Shown here one piece after another: positions 1 through 9,502 of a DNA stretch of 64,000 nt. Source of the DNA: Trichomonas vaginalis G3 (lineage: Eukaryota; Parabasalia; Trichomonadida; Trichomonadidae); assembly GCF_026262505.1 (NCBI RefSeq), contig NC_067205.1, positions 11,966,001 to 12,030,000 on the forward strand, in the 5' to 3' direction. Position 1 is the stretch's first letter. Each line of letters starts with the position of its first letter. Below the pieces are notes generated by a model. It saw only the letters and a list, made by a program, of their open reading frames with translations. It was not told the DNA's origin and ran no database searches. The position numbers were made by a program, and so were the translations under genes.

Positions 1-17
1 TGATTAAATCCTGACAA

Positions 18-23
18 GTAAAA
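18..23. repeat. Left target-site duplication of element 1
   Basis: The hexamer gtaaaa lies directly before the nine A residues that open the terminal repeat. The same hexamer follows the nine T residues at the other end (23,969-23,974). Six base pairs is the size Polinton integrases are known to duplicate. Confidence 0.85.
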
Positions 24-88
24 AAAAAAAAAGGTAGTGGGGCTTCCAGGCACTTCGTGCCCTCTAGCCCTGAAGATGTTTAGTATAA
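24..88 (+). repeat. Left terminal inverted repeat of element 1
   Basis: These 65 bp begin with nine A residues and ggtagtgggg and end at tagtataa. They are the reverse complement of 23,904-23,968 by eye. Inside lies a stem-loop (ggcacttcgtgcc) nested in a weaker outer stem (ggggct with agccct). The element 2 end carries a different sequence with the same fold. Confidence 0.92.
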
Positions 89-300
89 CTTTGTCCGGAC
101 AAGTAAGGGTCTATCGTCGCTACAGGAAAAGTTACCGGCGTTCCAAGGAAGTATACTTTGAGAAGCCTTTTCCCCCTTATAGAATGAGATCGGACGGTTA
201 TTTTACAAAACTGACAACACTTTGACCGAGTAGTTTTTTGTGCTGAACAAAAAGTGTCATATAAACATCTGTCAAAAACCGCTTTTTAACTTCACTTAAA
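89..300. other. Leader between left terminal repeat and first gene
   Basis: About 210 bp of element-specific DNA follow the terminal repeat. I see no convincing gene here; a short open stretch over the repeat begins with GTG and is not supported. The segment probably carries the promoter of the first structural gene, whose ATG is directly preceded by cacttaaa. Confidence 0.5.
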
Positions 301-2595
301 ATGCCACGTAAGCTACGTAAGAATATACGTAAGAGGAAGAGAGCATTGAAACATCCAATAGTAAGACTAACACCACAACAACAGTTGCAACAACAAATGA
401 TGAATGACCCCACTATGTTGCAACAAATGTCAAGCAACCCTATGCTTTTAAGCCGAGTTATTGGTGCACAGAGTGGAGGTTTAAGAGCGGCACTTTTAGC
501 GAAAATGGCAGGCTATGGTGGAGCTGCAGACGGAACAGCTTATAACCCTCAAAGTCAAATGAATTTGAGTTCACTCAAAAATCAAATAGCAGATGTCAAA
601 AAGTCAAACATAGACATACAGAAGCAAATAAGTGAAAACGAAAAGAAACTAGAATATGACAGACACACAAAGAAACTCAATGAGTTAAACGTAGAGAAAA
701 AGAAGAAAGAAGAACAACTGAAAGAACTAAGTACAGAGGAATATGCGAAAAAAGTGTCAGAAAAAGCAGCAGAAGTAGCAAAAATGGAACAAGATGTTAT
801 AAATTTGAAAAACCATACTACTCGATATAAAGTACTGAAAGATGAAGAAATAAAACAAAAAGCCCTGAAGACATATATGGATAGCGATGAGTATAAAAAA
901 GAAGTTGAAGCAAATGTAAAGGCAGAAAAACTTTTACAGTTGCAGAACCAAACCGTACAGTATGAAAACTTAGCACAAGAAAGTAAAAATAACGACGCAG
1001 CCATGCAAAAGGCAATGAAAAGCGCAGAATATATAAAAGCTAACAATGACTGGTTAGATGCCCAAGCCAACGCTAAAGCAGCCCAACTTATAGGGTCAAT
1101 AAGGACAAAAATACAAGCGGATGAAGACAGTTCAAATGAAGCTTTAATGAATGCTGACTTTAAGAACGCCTTCGAAGCTCTTCATAGTAAGGTGAAACTA
1201 GTGAACGACTTCTCATCTGGAAAGAAACTGAAGTCTGAAGGTTTCGACAACGAGTTAAGAGAAGTAGCACAAAATATGACGGAAATAACAGATGCAGCAA
1301 CGAGACAGGCAGTTCAAAGTGCCTATGACGCCGTTAGAGCAACTGTTGTGGAAAGTCAAGAAAAAGAGTTACAACAGACCAAAACAGACCTAGTAAATGC
1401 TTTCTTAAAAACGAAAAGTCAGGTAGGACATTATGCTGCAGATGGAACATATGTGCCAGCTGGTGGAACTTATATACCAGCTGGTGGAACTTATATACTA
1501 GCTAGTGGAACTTATATACCACCAAACCCTCCAAGAGAAGCACCTGCACCAGGACTACCTAAAACATTTACATCGTCACATGGACACAGACACAGGCATG
1601 CACCAAAACCAGCACAACAACCACCTCCACAACCAGCACAACAACCAACACAACAACCAACAGTTCAAAATCCAGCACAACAACAACAACCAGCACAACA
1701 ACCACCTCCACAACCAGCACAGCAACCAACAGTTCAAAACCCTGCACAACAACAACCACAAACAGAGCAAGGACATAAAAGAAGTAGAGAACAAGGAAAC
1801 CAAGAATTCTTAAAAATGCTAAAGGAAGATTATGGTTACCCAAATACTCTTGACTTTAGTGACAGATATAAAGAAGCTATTAGAAAGTTCAAGGAAGGAA
1901 ATACTGACCCGAACCTATTTAGCTTTATGGCTCAGCACCAAATGGGATATAATTTCAAACCTGGAAAATACAAACTCGCTAAGGAATATGATTTAATAGC
2001 ATATCATCCAAATGACATGACTGAATTTACTCCGAGATATTTGGTGTCAGAGCTAAATGACAATTCAACTCTCTTCATGAAACGCGTAAAAAATAGAGAC
2101 GGAACGAAAGAAGAAAGGTTTATGAGTCCGGATGACTTAGATAGGGAACTTGTTGAAAACGGTCTCGGAATATATGAAATGCCAGCAGATGAGGTACAAG
2201 AAACTCAACAGGAAGAAGTTCAGATACAACCAGACATGGAAGAAATAGTTCAGCAACAACAGCTAGAAGAGCCTGAAGGAAACGAACAAGTCCCTCCTTT
2301 GGAAACTAACTTCACAGAACTAGATGAAGATTTGGAACAGCCGAAAAATCTTGACCCTCAACAAGAGTATGCGGAGAATATGGAATCTTTCCAAGAGTCT
2401 AAGAAAAATTCGGCTGACATAGTAGAAGAATATCGAAAAATGTTTGCCGACATACAAAAGACTCCAACATCAGATGAAAATATTCAGCATAGAATGGAAG
2501 TACTGAAAGAAAATGTACGCAAATACAATAACCCTTTTTACTTACGACCATATAACGTTCAATCTTTGGCTGAACTCGGTGAAATAAAAGGTTAA
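301..2595 (+). CDS. Coiled-coil and PQ-rich element protein, unknown role
   Basis: A 764-residue reading frame that looks whole, beginning MPRKLRKNIRKRKR, a very basic N-terminus that could bind DNA or act as a nuclear signal. Residues of about 85-250 are rich in K, E and Q with heptad spacing, consistent with a long coiled coil. Around 390-410 a short repeat of the type GGTYIPA occurs four times, followed by a P/Q-rich low-complexity stretch to about 500. The remaining 260 residues are acidic and look folded. It is the first gene inside the left terminus and runs in the same direction as the capsid genes, so a virion or core protein is plausible. I do not recognise the family. Confidence 0.75.
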   Translation: MPRKLRKNIRKRKRALKHPIVRLTPQQQLQQQMMNDPTMLQQMSSNPMLLSRVIGAQSGGLRAALLAKMAGYGGAADGTAYNPQSQMNLSSLKNQIADVKKSNIDIQKQISENEKKLEYDRHTKKLNELNVEKKKKEEQLKELSTEEYAKKVSEKAAEVAKMEQDVINLKNHTTRYKVLKDEEIKQKALKTYMDSDEYKKEVEANVKAEKLLQLQNQTVQYENLAQESKNNDAAMQKAMKSAEYIKANNDWLDAQANAKAAQLIGSIRTKIQADEDSSNEALMNADFKNAFEALHSKVKLVNDFSSGKKLKSEGFDNELREVAQNMTEITDAATRQAVQSAYDAVRATVVESQEKELQQTKTDLVNAFLKTKSQVGHYAADGTYVPAGGTYIPAGGTYILASGTYIPPNPPREAPAPGLPKTFTSSHGHRHRHAPKPAQQPPPQPAQQPTQQPTVQNPAQQQQPAQQPPPQPAQQPTVQNPAQQQPQTEQGHKRSREQGNQEFLKMLKEDYGYPNTLDFSDRYKEAIRKFKEGNTDPNLFSFMAQHQMGYNFKPGKYKLAKEYDLIAYHPNDMTEFTPRYLVSELNDNSTLFMKRVKNRDGTKEERFMSPDDLDRELVENGLGIYEMPADEVQETQQEEVQIQPDMEEIVQQQQLEEPEGNEQVPPLETNFTELDEDLEQPKNLDPQQEYAENMESFQESKKNSADIVEEYRKMFADIQKTPTSDENIQHRMEVLKENVRKYNNPFYLRPYNVQSLAELGEIKG

Positions 2596-2624
2596 ATTTC
2601 ACCAAAACATATAGAAATGAAACA

Positions 2625-3650
2625 TTGTTTAAAGTTCATTCAGAACCTAACCAATATGGAAACAAACCTACTTTTGTTTCTGCAGACTATGGAACTACAA
2701 TGAGATGGGGTCATAAAGCTAACCCGGATAGGTGGTTCATAAACTTACAACCACAATTCCAAGAAGTTGTAGACGCAATGGAAGTGAATGGTGAACCAGA
2801 TATAGCTGGTATTTTCAGCGCGGCTTTAATGCCATTGAAAGATATGAAACATGCAGATATTTTGGACCAGTATGAAATGAACATGGCTGATGGAAATATA
2901 ACACCTGACGTTCTAGAACATTTATCTCAAAGAACTACACAGAACCATAAAGATGGTATATTTGGTGAAGAGTTTAGAAAGAAAGTTAGGGATAGAGAAG
3001 GAAGAGAACCTATTGTACATGACCTTGCAAACGAAAGTTTACAAAATGTCATAAAAACTTACTTTGCAGACAATGAACCGAGAAGGGATGAATATTTAAG
3101 TAAACTCAAATGGACAGTACCAAATGAAATGTTAGTATTGAAAAACATGTTCCTTGACAAAATAAAACCAACTACAGAAATAAATGACGCAAGACTGAAA
3201 CGTTGGGTAAAAGCTTTCCCATTCACAAAAGATATTATTGGTAACATGGAAAGAAAACCAGAATGGCTACAAAAACATATATTTGGAAACGAGCTTATTC
3301 CATATGGACAAGCTCTGTTTGAAGAGCTTGAACCGGAAACTCAGGAAAGAGTCATGCAAACAATACGCGAAGACTCAAATACAAACTATGACAAAATCTT
3401 TCTAGGATATAGGTTACCTGAGATGGGCGACCAGAGCCCAAAGGCAAAAAGGACATGGGAAATTTACAACATACTAGGTGAACATGAGGCAAAGATGCAA
3501 CAACTTGAAGCAGAGGGCAAGTTACCAAAAGCGACACCAAAGAAGAAGAGAGTAGAACAAAGTGAAAATAGTGAAGAAGTAACTTCATCTAGTGAAAGTA
3601 GTGGCAATGAAGGAAAAAAAGAGTTAAAAACTCAGTCAGGAAGAAAGTAA
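2625..3650 (+). CDS. Unknown element protein (341 aa) upstream of capsid gene
   Basis: A whole-looking frame of 341 codons. The ORF opens with a non-ATG codon, so the true start is uncertain. It is predominantly alpha-helical and charged, with an S/E-rich tail (SSSESSGNEGKK). It lies 30 bp after the coiled-coil gene and about 70 bp before the probable major capsid gene, all on one strand, which suggests a shared structural module. I looked for the Trp-His-Cys layout of an adenovirus-type maturation protease and did not see it. A scaffold or core role is only a guess. The last codons of its counterpart in element 2 are at 63,917-64,000. Confidence 0.65.
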   Translation: MFKVHSEPNQYGNKPTFVSADYGTTMRWGHKANPDRWFINLQPQFQEVVDAMEVNGEPDIAGIFSAALMPLKDMKHADILDQYEMNMADGNITPDVLEHLSQRTTQNHKDGIFGEEFRKKVRDREGREPIVHDLANESLQNVIKTYFADNEPRRDEYLSKLKWTVPNEMLVLKNMFLDKIKPTTEINDARLKRWVKAFPFTKDIIGNMERKPEWLQKHIFGNELIPYGQALFEELEPETQERVMQTIREDSNTNYDKIFLGYRLPEMGDQSPKAKRTWEIYNILGEHEAKMQQLEAEGKLPKATPKKKRVEQSENSEEVTSSSESSGNEGKKELKTQSGRK

Positions 3651-3717
3651 AGCTTGGTCGGAGTGGGTTCTATTATGACACATAAATCCAACTATTCTAT
3701 ATTTTTACCCATATGAA

Positions 3718-5320
3718 ATGTACGCCGCTCAGAATATAACGCCAACAGTTTTGGATGCCATGAACGGAAATGTTTCCGAATGGTATAACGAATGCGACAA
3801 TGCCATTAGAAGGTCAGAAATAGTTCCTGGAACTTACGAATATACAACTGCTGTTTCTTATGGAAATGTAGGTGAGTTTGGTGAAGGTTCTTCAACAACA
3901 GTAGATATTGCTTGCGACAGGTTTCATATTATTTCTATTGACAACTCATTCTTATACGTGGAACAAGACATTGAAATAAAACCTTCTGCCAAGTTGTCTG
4001 ACAAGAAAGGTTGCAATGGAATTTTCTATGTCGGATACCAATATGCTCCAGAAGTTTTTATGGATATAAGATATATTCTAACTCTGACTTAGTTCAAACA
4101 GTAACATGGGCAAACTATGAATGGTTCGCTTTGAGAAACTCAGTACAACCACAAGCTAGAGAACAAACAGACCAATATGCAACTATTGAGAAAATAAGAA
4201 GACTTGACCCTAACGTTCCAGGAGTTTATGTTAACCTTTCTGGTTCAGATGGAAATGCAGTAACCAAAGTAAAACTGAAACTTAGAGTTCCTTTGTCATC
4301 TTTCCTCATCTTCAGGTTTTTAAGATACTTGCCAAACTGGGCAGGAAAAATTTCTATCGAACTTACTCCAAGCAAAAATAACTTAGTCATTGCACCAACA
4401 CAAGACCCATTCACTATTACTGTAGCTGGAACTGGTGGAGCCAAGTTCTGTGACTTTTGCAAAGACAAAGTTGACTTAGACTTTGGTTTCTCAAACTTCA
4501 ACACTGAAGTAAACTATTATTTCAATGCTGCTGGAACTGCTTGGGACCCAGTTAAGTTCACATGCGAAAAGTTTGAATGCAAGAGAATAGAAAGCAGACT
4601 TGCAGTCTATATGTTGGACCCAGATATTTCAAATGCTTTAGCTGCCAAATATATTGCAGTTCCACTTATGTTCCCTATACACCAAATATCTGTCAAAGAC
4701 TTTGCAGGTGAAGTTGGAAACCAAAGTGCTGACCCAGGTGCAAGAACAGATATTGCTTTAACAACTGCAATGAAACATGCAGATACTATGTTTGTACTGT
4801 TCAGACGAACTATAAATGACTATTCTTGTTTCTACAACCCTGGTATTAAATATCATATAAACATAGATGGCAAATATTATCCAAAGAAGAATATTCTACA
4901 GTTGAGGATATGAGGTCATACAACTTGACATTAGATGCTATGAACTTTAACAACAAACTTCACAACAACCATTAACCCTGAAATGCAAAGTTCTATTATG
5001 CCATATGTGAAAGTATGGACTCATACAGGAGGTCAAAAACTCAATATACAAATGGAGACCGTTCAAACTTTTGGCTTGGCATTCCATTTGCTGACTCAGA
5101 AGACTTTATGGGTGGTATTTCAACTGTTGGTACTGTACAAATACAATATACTGGTGACAGAGACGGTCCAGATGAATTGAAAGCAAAGAAGTTTACAAAA
5201 CCAATAGCACTTTTCACGGAAGATGCTCTTTTGAAGATTCGTTCGATGAAACCTGCTGGGGCTCCTCAGATTGGCATAACGACAGCTTCCATCGAGCAGA
5301 TTTTGGCAGCAGGTCAGTAA
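3718..5320 (+). pseudogene. Probable major capsid protein, broken (Polinton)
   Basis: A gene of about 535 codons beginning MYAAQNITPTVLDAMNG, broken in about two or three places. Length, position between structural genes, and a beta-rich, aromatic sequence with many N/D/G turns fit the double jelly-roll major capsid protein known from Polintons. The assignment rests on gene order and sequence character, not on a profile match. The counterpart in element 2 (62,248-63,850, minus) is near-identical. A highly AT-rich spacer precedes the start. It could instead be another abundant beta-rich virion protein such as a fibre, but it is too large for the penton. Confidence 0.55.
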
Positions 5321-5386
5321 GTTGTTCTTGAACTGACTTCTCTCCGTCAAATATTGACAGTACGCCAGTTTTGACATAATATTGTA

Positions 5387-5630
5387 TTATAAACTTACCT
5401 TTAAATATCTGTAAGTTTTGAAGTTATATTTTTGTCTGCTTCAAGAACTTTCACCATTTCAGTTATACCAACTTTCTTTGCTTTATGAAAATATTTTGGT
5501 TCAGCAAAGACTGCTATTCTATAACATTTTCCATTGTTTGTATAAAGAACTATTCTGTCAATGTATTTGTATTGTTTGTGTGTGTAAACTTTTTTTGCTT
5601 CAATTCGAAGAGATACTCAAATACGTCCAT
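5387..5630 (-). pseudogene. Small conserved element gene (about 81 aa), broken
   Basis: This is the counterpart of the whole-looking 81-codon gene at 61,936-62,181 in element 2, which begins MDVFEYLFELKQNK. It lies between the capsid gene and the next plus-strand gene, convergent with the former and divergent from the latter. It appears to carry one break here. The product is small, basic and beta-rich with a conserved YTNNGKCYRIAVF stretch. I do not recognise it. Confidence 0.5.
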
Positions 5631-5648
5631 CTTTTTATTCTAAGTAAA

Positions 5649-6035
5649 ATGTCATTTCCGAAAAATAGAAGCGTAAGTGTTTCAAAAGGTTTAATGGCGG
5701 TGGCAGATGTGAAGTTAAATTCACCAACTCAAACAAACAGTCAAAGTGTTATTGTCAATGTCAAAGACAGAGATGTTGAAGTGGGGAAACCATACGAGGA
5801 CGAAGATGGTATAACAATTGTTCCTGTAAAAGAACAACCAACATACCCTGAAGTTAGCAGAGACTTAAGTTCTGTTGCAGATATTCGAAACGACTACCAA
5901 CAACTGAAAGACAAACTTCAAACTCAGGAGAAGATTTGTCAAGCTTTAGGTATAATGTTAAACTTGGTCGAACACAACCCTGTAAAAGTGAACTCATATG
6001 TCATTGCACCTCATGAAGTTTTGAAAAACTATTGA
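5649..6035 (+). CDS. Unknown element protein MSFPKN-type (128 aa)
   Basis: The ATG at 5649 is preceded by taagtaaa, the AT-rich pattern seen at most element gene starts, and is preferred to an upstream non-ATG start. The 128-codon product begins MSFPKNRSVSVSKGL, has a flexible S/T/N-rich first half and a helical second half (QLKDKLQTQEKICQALG). The counterpart at 61,477-61,917 has a slightly different C-terminus, so the end of this one may be altered. It lies between the probable capsid and penton genes, which suggests a virion role. No family recognised. Confidence 0.55.
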   Translation: MSFPKNRSVSVSKGLMAVADVKLNSPTQTNSQSVIVNVKDRDVEVGKPYEDEDGITIVPVKEQPTYPEVSRDLSSVADIRNDYQQLKDKLQTQEKICQALGIMLNLVEHNPVKVNSYVIAPHEVLKNY

Positions 6036-6228
6036 AACTTTTGACAGAGGCAGACGATATAAACATCAAAAAATAGAACCCGACATTAGTTGCTGTGGTG
6101 TTTCATATAATGTCATTGACAAGATATACGTTATGAAAGGAGGTGAAACGTTGAACTTAAAATATAGTTTCCCAGACGTTATAAAAATATTTGACGACCA
6201 CAACATTTCATTAAAGTTTATTTGCTAA
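6035..6228 (+). CDS. Short conserved frame after the MSFPKN gene
   Basis: An open stretch of about 64 codons, matched at 61,338-61,535 in element 2, with the conserved string ISCCGVSYNVIDKIYVM. It has no ATG of its own at the 5' end, so it could be the downstream part of the preceding gene, reached by a known type of read-through, or simply belong to it originally. Conservation of the amino-acid sequence in both elements shows that it has been coding. Confidence 0.4.
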
Positions 6229-6234
6229 GTAAAA

Positions 6235-6429
6235 ATGTCAAAACTTCTTGAAAGATGTTTGAAGAAAAATAATATAGACTTTATTTCATGTAAAGGACTT
6301 TACACACTTTTGAACGATATGAAAGACCCTGTTTTGTTTGTTCGTGTAGACAAAGGAAAGTTCTATGTCTTTACAAAATATTTGAACTTCTTAGACAGAG
6401 AACTTCAAGAAACGCCATGTGAAAGTTAG
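6235..6429 (+). CDS. Small element 1-specific protein (64 aa)
   Basis: The frame starts at an ATG preceded by aagtaaaa and encodes MSKLLERCLKKNNIDFISCKG at its beginning, a basic, helical product. Element 2 has no counterpart: there the preceding stop is followed within a few bases by the start of the penton-like gene. It is therefore an accessory gene or an insertion specific to this copy. No family recognised. Confidence 0.5.
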   Translation: MSKLLERCLKKNNIDFISCKGLYTLLNDMKDPVLFVRVDKGKFYVFTKYLNFLDRELQETPCES

Positions 6430-6474
6430 ATGAAGTTCTTCTCCACTTTCAGAAAAACTTTTAAATATATATAA

Positions 6475-7272
6475 ATGGCAGAAGACACAATGGTTTATAC
6501 TATTACGACTAAAAACCCTGAGTCATATAATTCTATAACAACAAACTTACAAAGTCCTCAAGGACGATATTGTAAACTAACCTTAAACACAATGACGACT
6601 AAAGCTTGTTTTGCTCTTTTGACACCAGAAGATTTTATTGTTGTGAATGGTAAAAATACTCCTTTGAAGATACTTACTCAGATATACCACCAACAGGTTT
6701 TGTTGACTTATTTAATACTTTAAGGACGGATGTAACATGTGCTGCAACTAGAGCAGGTTTCATTATGTTTGGATGTCCGACTGAGTTTTACTATAAACAA
6801 TATGAGCTATAATACAAAACTTATATCTGGTTTTTACTACCAACAGTTTCCTATAACAGGAAAAGGTGTCATACAAGGAATGTCTGTTCCATTGACTTTA
6901 AGTACACCTATTTTATATATTGTTTCAAACTTAGGTTCAAAGTGTTATTCGAATGTCGACAGAAAACTACTATGACCAAAAGATACTTATGCGTATAAAT
7001 AACACATTCTCTCTGGTTTGCCTATTGTTCATTCGAATGCAGAGTTTTCAGCTTTAGTAAACTCAAACACTTTAGCAAACATAAACTTAACCTTAGTTGA
7101 CGCAAACTTTGTTCCTGTAAAACTTTTATGTCCTATGTATTTGTCAATGACGGCAGAAAGTTTCGAATTGGAAGATGCAACTGGTGAAAGTATTGTATTA
7201 CAAGAACAACTTCAACAACAAATAGCTCAAGAACAACAAATGCAACAAATGGAACAACAAAGTCAAGAATAA
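6475..7272 (+). pseudogene. Probable penton / minor capsid protein, broken
   Basis: A gene of about 265 codons beginning MAEDTMVYTITTKNPES, broken in about two places. Size and position downstream of the major capsid gene fit the single jelly-roll minor capsid (penton) protein of Polintons. The sequence is beta-rich with strings such as LVDANFVPVKLLCPMYLSM and ends in a Q/E-rich tail. The counterpart is at 60,536-61,333 in element 2. The start is preceded by tatatataa. The identification is by size, order and composition only. Confidence 0.45.
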
Positions 7273-7301
7273 AAAAAATATTTTTTTTATTCTTATAAAA
7301 A

Positions 7302-8534
7302 TGTACAGAATAGATGTTTCAGATTTTTATGACTTCCAAACATTCAGAAATATGTGTCCATTTCGAGACTATAACAAAGCAGTCGAGAATTTGAAACGTT
7401 TAGTCATTTATGTCGACTCTGCCCCAGAATGTTATGTTATAAAGAATGGGATGTAGTCTTTAACAAACCTAAAGCGACAATAGTTTCAGAACAAGAATGT
7501 AAACAGAAACTTAAGAAAATAAAAAGTCGTACAAGTTGGCATGAAGATGTTAGATGCTTGGGATATCTTATTGTCAAAACTTGAAGATTTTTCAGTTCGG
7601 GGTATAAAGTTTATATACACCTTCTCCAAACTTCTATTCTATCTTCACTGGATATAAATACGAACAAGTAGAATGGAAACACAGTATTATAGAAGCTTGG
7701 TTAGACCATGTCAAAGAAATTATATGCAATGGAAACGAAAGAGTCTATGAGTATATCTTATGTTGGTTTGCAAACATCTTACAACATCCAAGTGCTAAAA
7801 ATGAAACTGCTCTCATTATAATTGGAAAACAAGGAACTGGTAAGAATACTTTCTTTACAGATATCTTATGCAAACTGTTAGAAGGTTATTCGAACCCTAA
7901 TATGACAAACTTAGAAAACATCTGCGGTAAATTTAACTCTTCAATAGAGAATATGAAACTTATAGTATGTAACGAACTTCAAAGTATAGATACAACAAAA
8001 GTTTTGAACTCAGATGCTTTGAAGAGTCTTATAACAGACAAAGTTGGAGTTGTTGAAAGAAAGTATAAAGACCAAAGAGTTTGTGAAAATGTTGCAAACT
8101 TCATTATGGTTTCAAACAATGCTGTTCCGATGAAGTTAGAAAGTTCTGACAGAAGATATGTAGTTGTCAGAACGTCAGATTCTCATATGCAAGATACAGA
8201 ATATTTTGACGACTTAGCAGAAACTTTGACATCTGACTTTTACAACCACTTGTTCTCATATTTCATGACATTAGATATTTCAAAGTTCAATCCAAGACAA
8301 ATTCCACATACCGAAGAGAGACAAACATTGTTAGAAGCAAACAAGAGTGTATATGAACTGTTCATAGATGAAACTGACTTTGAGTGTTTAGATGAAAGGT
8401 CATTGTACGATTCGTATAAACAATATTGTCAAGAATATGGTTATATGACAGCGTCTAAACGAACATTCTTGGCAAATGTCAAAAGTCTTTTAGACGTACA
8501 GAATGGTGTATTATACAAAGAAAAATTTTTCTGA
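7302..8534 (+). pseudogene. SF3 / D5-like helicase, broken
   Basis: A gene of about 410 codons beginning MYRIDVSDFYDF. It contains a Walker A motif (IIGKQGTGKNT), a Walker B-like segment (MKLIVCNELQS) and a motif C-like IMVSNN, in the order and spacing of superfamily 3 helicases related to the poxvirus D5 and phage P4 families. The C-terminal 60 residues look like the small helical domain found in these proteins. Its role would be DNA unwinding in element replication. It has about two or three breaks. The counterpart in element 2 is at 59,277-60,508. It is preceded by an A-run/T-run dyad and tataaaaatg. Confidence 0.75.
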
Positions 8535-8577
8535 GTAAATTTAAAAAAAAATATTTTTTTTATCCGATATAGAAAAG

Positions 8578-8997
8578 ATGACAAAATTCATCTCAGTAAA
8601 CAAGTACATGTCAGGACTTAAAGAAGAACTAGACCCATTCACATATTTGAATGTTTACTTCTACCATTTTGAAAAGTCTTCATTCAGCAAAGTTTGGAAC
8701 ATCGAACCAGTTAAGTTTGCTATTGTGACTAAAAATGGTGCGAAATTTGAAGACTTAGACATAGAAGGTTTGTTAACAGTCAAAGAAAGTTTTGACAGAA
8801 GGTTCTCAAACCTTAAAGAAGGCAAAGCATACAAACTTGTTATACCTTATGAACCAAAGAAAGCAGACGACTATGAATATTATGAGTCTAAAGTTGTAGA
8901 AGTTCAAGGTAAATTGGGTAAAAAGATTTTAGAGTCTAAGCCAGTGTTTACTCCTAAAGAGGAAGAGAACATTGACATTGACCCAGAAATGTTCTAA
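8578..8997 (+). CDS. Unknown element protein (139 aa) after helicase
   Basis: A whole-looking frame, MTKFISVNKYMSGLKEEL at its start, ending in an acidic tail (PKEEENIDIDPEMF). The beta-rich body with an acidic C-terminus, next to a helicase, is the layout of many viral single-stranded-DNA-binding proteins, but that is inference from layout and composition alone. The spacer upstream has an A-run/T-run dyad followed by atagaaaag. It is convergent with the next gene, with a short dyad (aataaaattttatttt) between the stops. The element 2 counterpart (58,440-58,854) is broken. Confidence 0.6.
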   Translation: MTKFISVNKYMSGLKEELDPFTYLNVYFYHFEKSSFSKVWNIEPVKFAIVTKNGAKFEDLDIEGLLTVKESFDRRFSNLKEGKAYKLVIPYEPKKADDYEYYESKVVEVQGKLGKKILESKPVFTPKEEENIDIDPEMF

Positions 8998-9013
8998 AAA
9001 TAAAATTTTATTT

Positions 9014-9466
9014 TTACATGTCAAATTTCTTCTTCTCTGGAACTGGTTCAGGTTCTTTCTTCTCTTCTTCTACTTTCTTTTCTTTCTTTTCTCTCTTCTT
9101 CTTTTCTGGTGGTGAGACGTCAAATTTCTCAGAACCATATTTATGTAAAAGTTCTTTGTCCTTTAATAGCTCATCTATTCTGTTTTCTATTTCATCTTCA
9201 AGAACAGTGCATGTGTCTTCTTTGCATTCTAAGAAGTTTTGTTGGACTTCATCTCTCCAAGAGGCGTCATCTCTGTCAACAAGTCTGTCATTGACAAATT
9301 TTAAGACTGCTCTGCTTAATGTTTTATGGTTCTTGTCATATTCCCAGAAACAGAACTTTAGAACAAATTCCCCTTTCTTGTTTACACTATGTAAGATTTT
9401 ATGGTCTACAGATGTTTTGCTGTCGAAAAGTTTGTCTCGAATATAGATAGCGAAATCGCTAGACAT
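9014..9466 (-). CDS. Unknown element protein (150 aa) with K/E-rich tail
   Basis: A whole-looking frame beginning MSSDFAIYIRDKLFDSK. The first 110 residues look folded (conserved FCFWEYDKNHKTL) and the last 35 are almost only K, E and P. The gene is divergent from the packaging ATPase, sharing a 36-bp AT-rich intergenic segment. The counterpart at 57,945-58,425 has a longer K/E repeat, so the tail varies in length between copies. I do not recognise the family. Confidence 0.6.
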   Translation of the reverse strand: MSSDFAIYIRDKLFDSKTSVDHKILHSVNKKGEFVLKFCFWEYDKNHKTLSRAVLKFVNDRLVDRDDASWRDEVQQNFLECKEDTCTVLEDEIENRIDELLKDKELLHKYGSEKFDVSPPEKKKREKKEKKVEEEKKEPEPVPEKKKFDM

Positions 9467-9502
9467 TTTCTAAAAGATAAAAATTTTAATTTTTCTAAAA
9501 AT

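Noticed and set aside
37-225. Open stretch over the left terminal repeat
   Set aside because: It begins with GTG inside the terminal repeat and has no counterpart at the other end.
582-1070. Long minus-strand open stretch inside the 764-aa gene
   Set aside because: It is the antisense shadow of a K/E-rich coiled coil: F/S/C-rich low complexity with no leader.
1505-1813. H/N/Q-rich plus-strand open stretch
   Set aside because: It is the second frame of a CAA-repeat coding region, with composition set by the repeat and no independent conservation.
2625-3650. Adenovirus-type maturation protease
   Set aside because: The position would fit, but the expected His, Trp and Cys blocks are not visible in this or any other gene of element 1.
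9018-9446. F/S-rich plus-strand open stretch opposite the K/E-tail gene
   Set aside because: Antisense of a K/E-rich tail. The minus-strand frame has the sensible start and protein-like composition in both elements.
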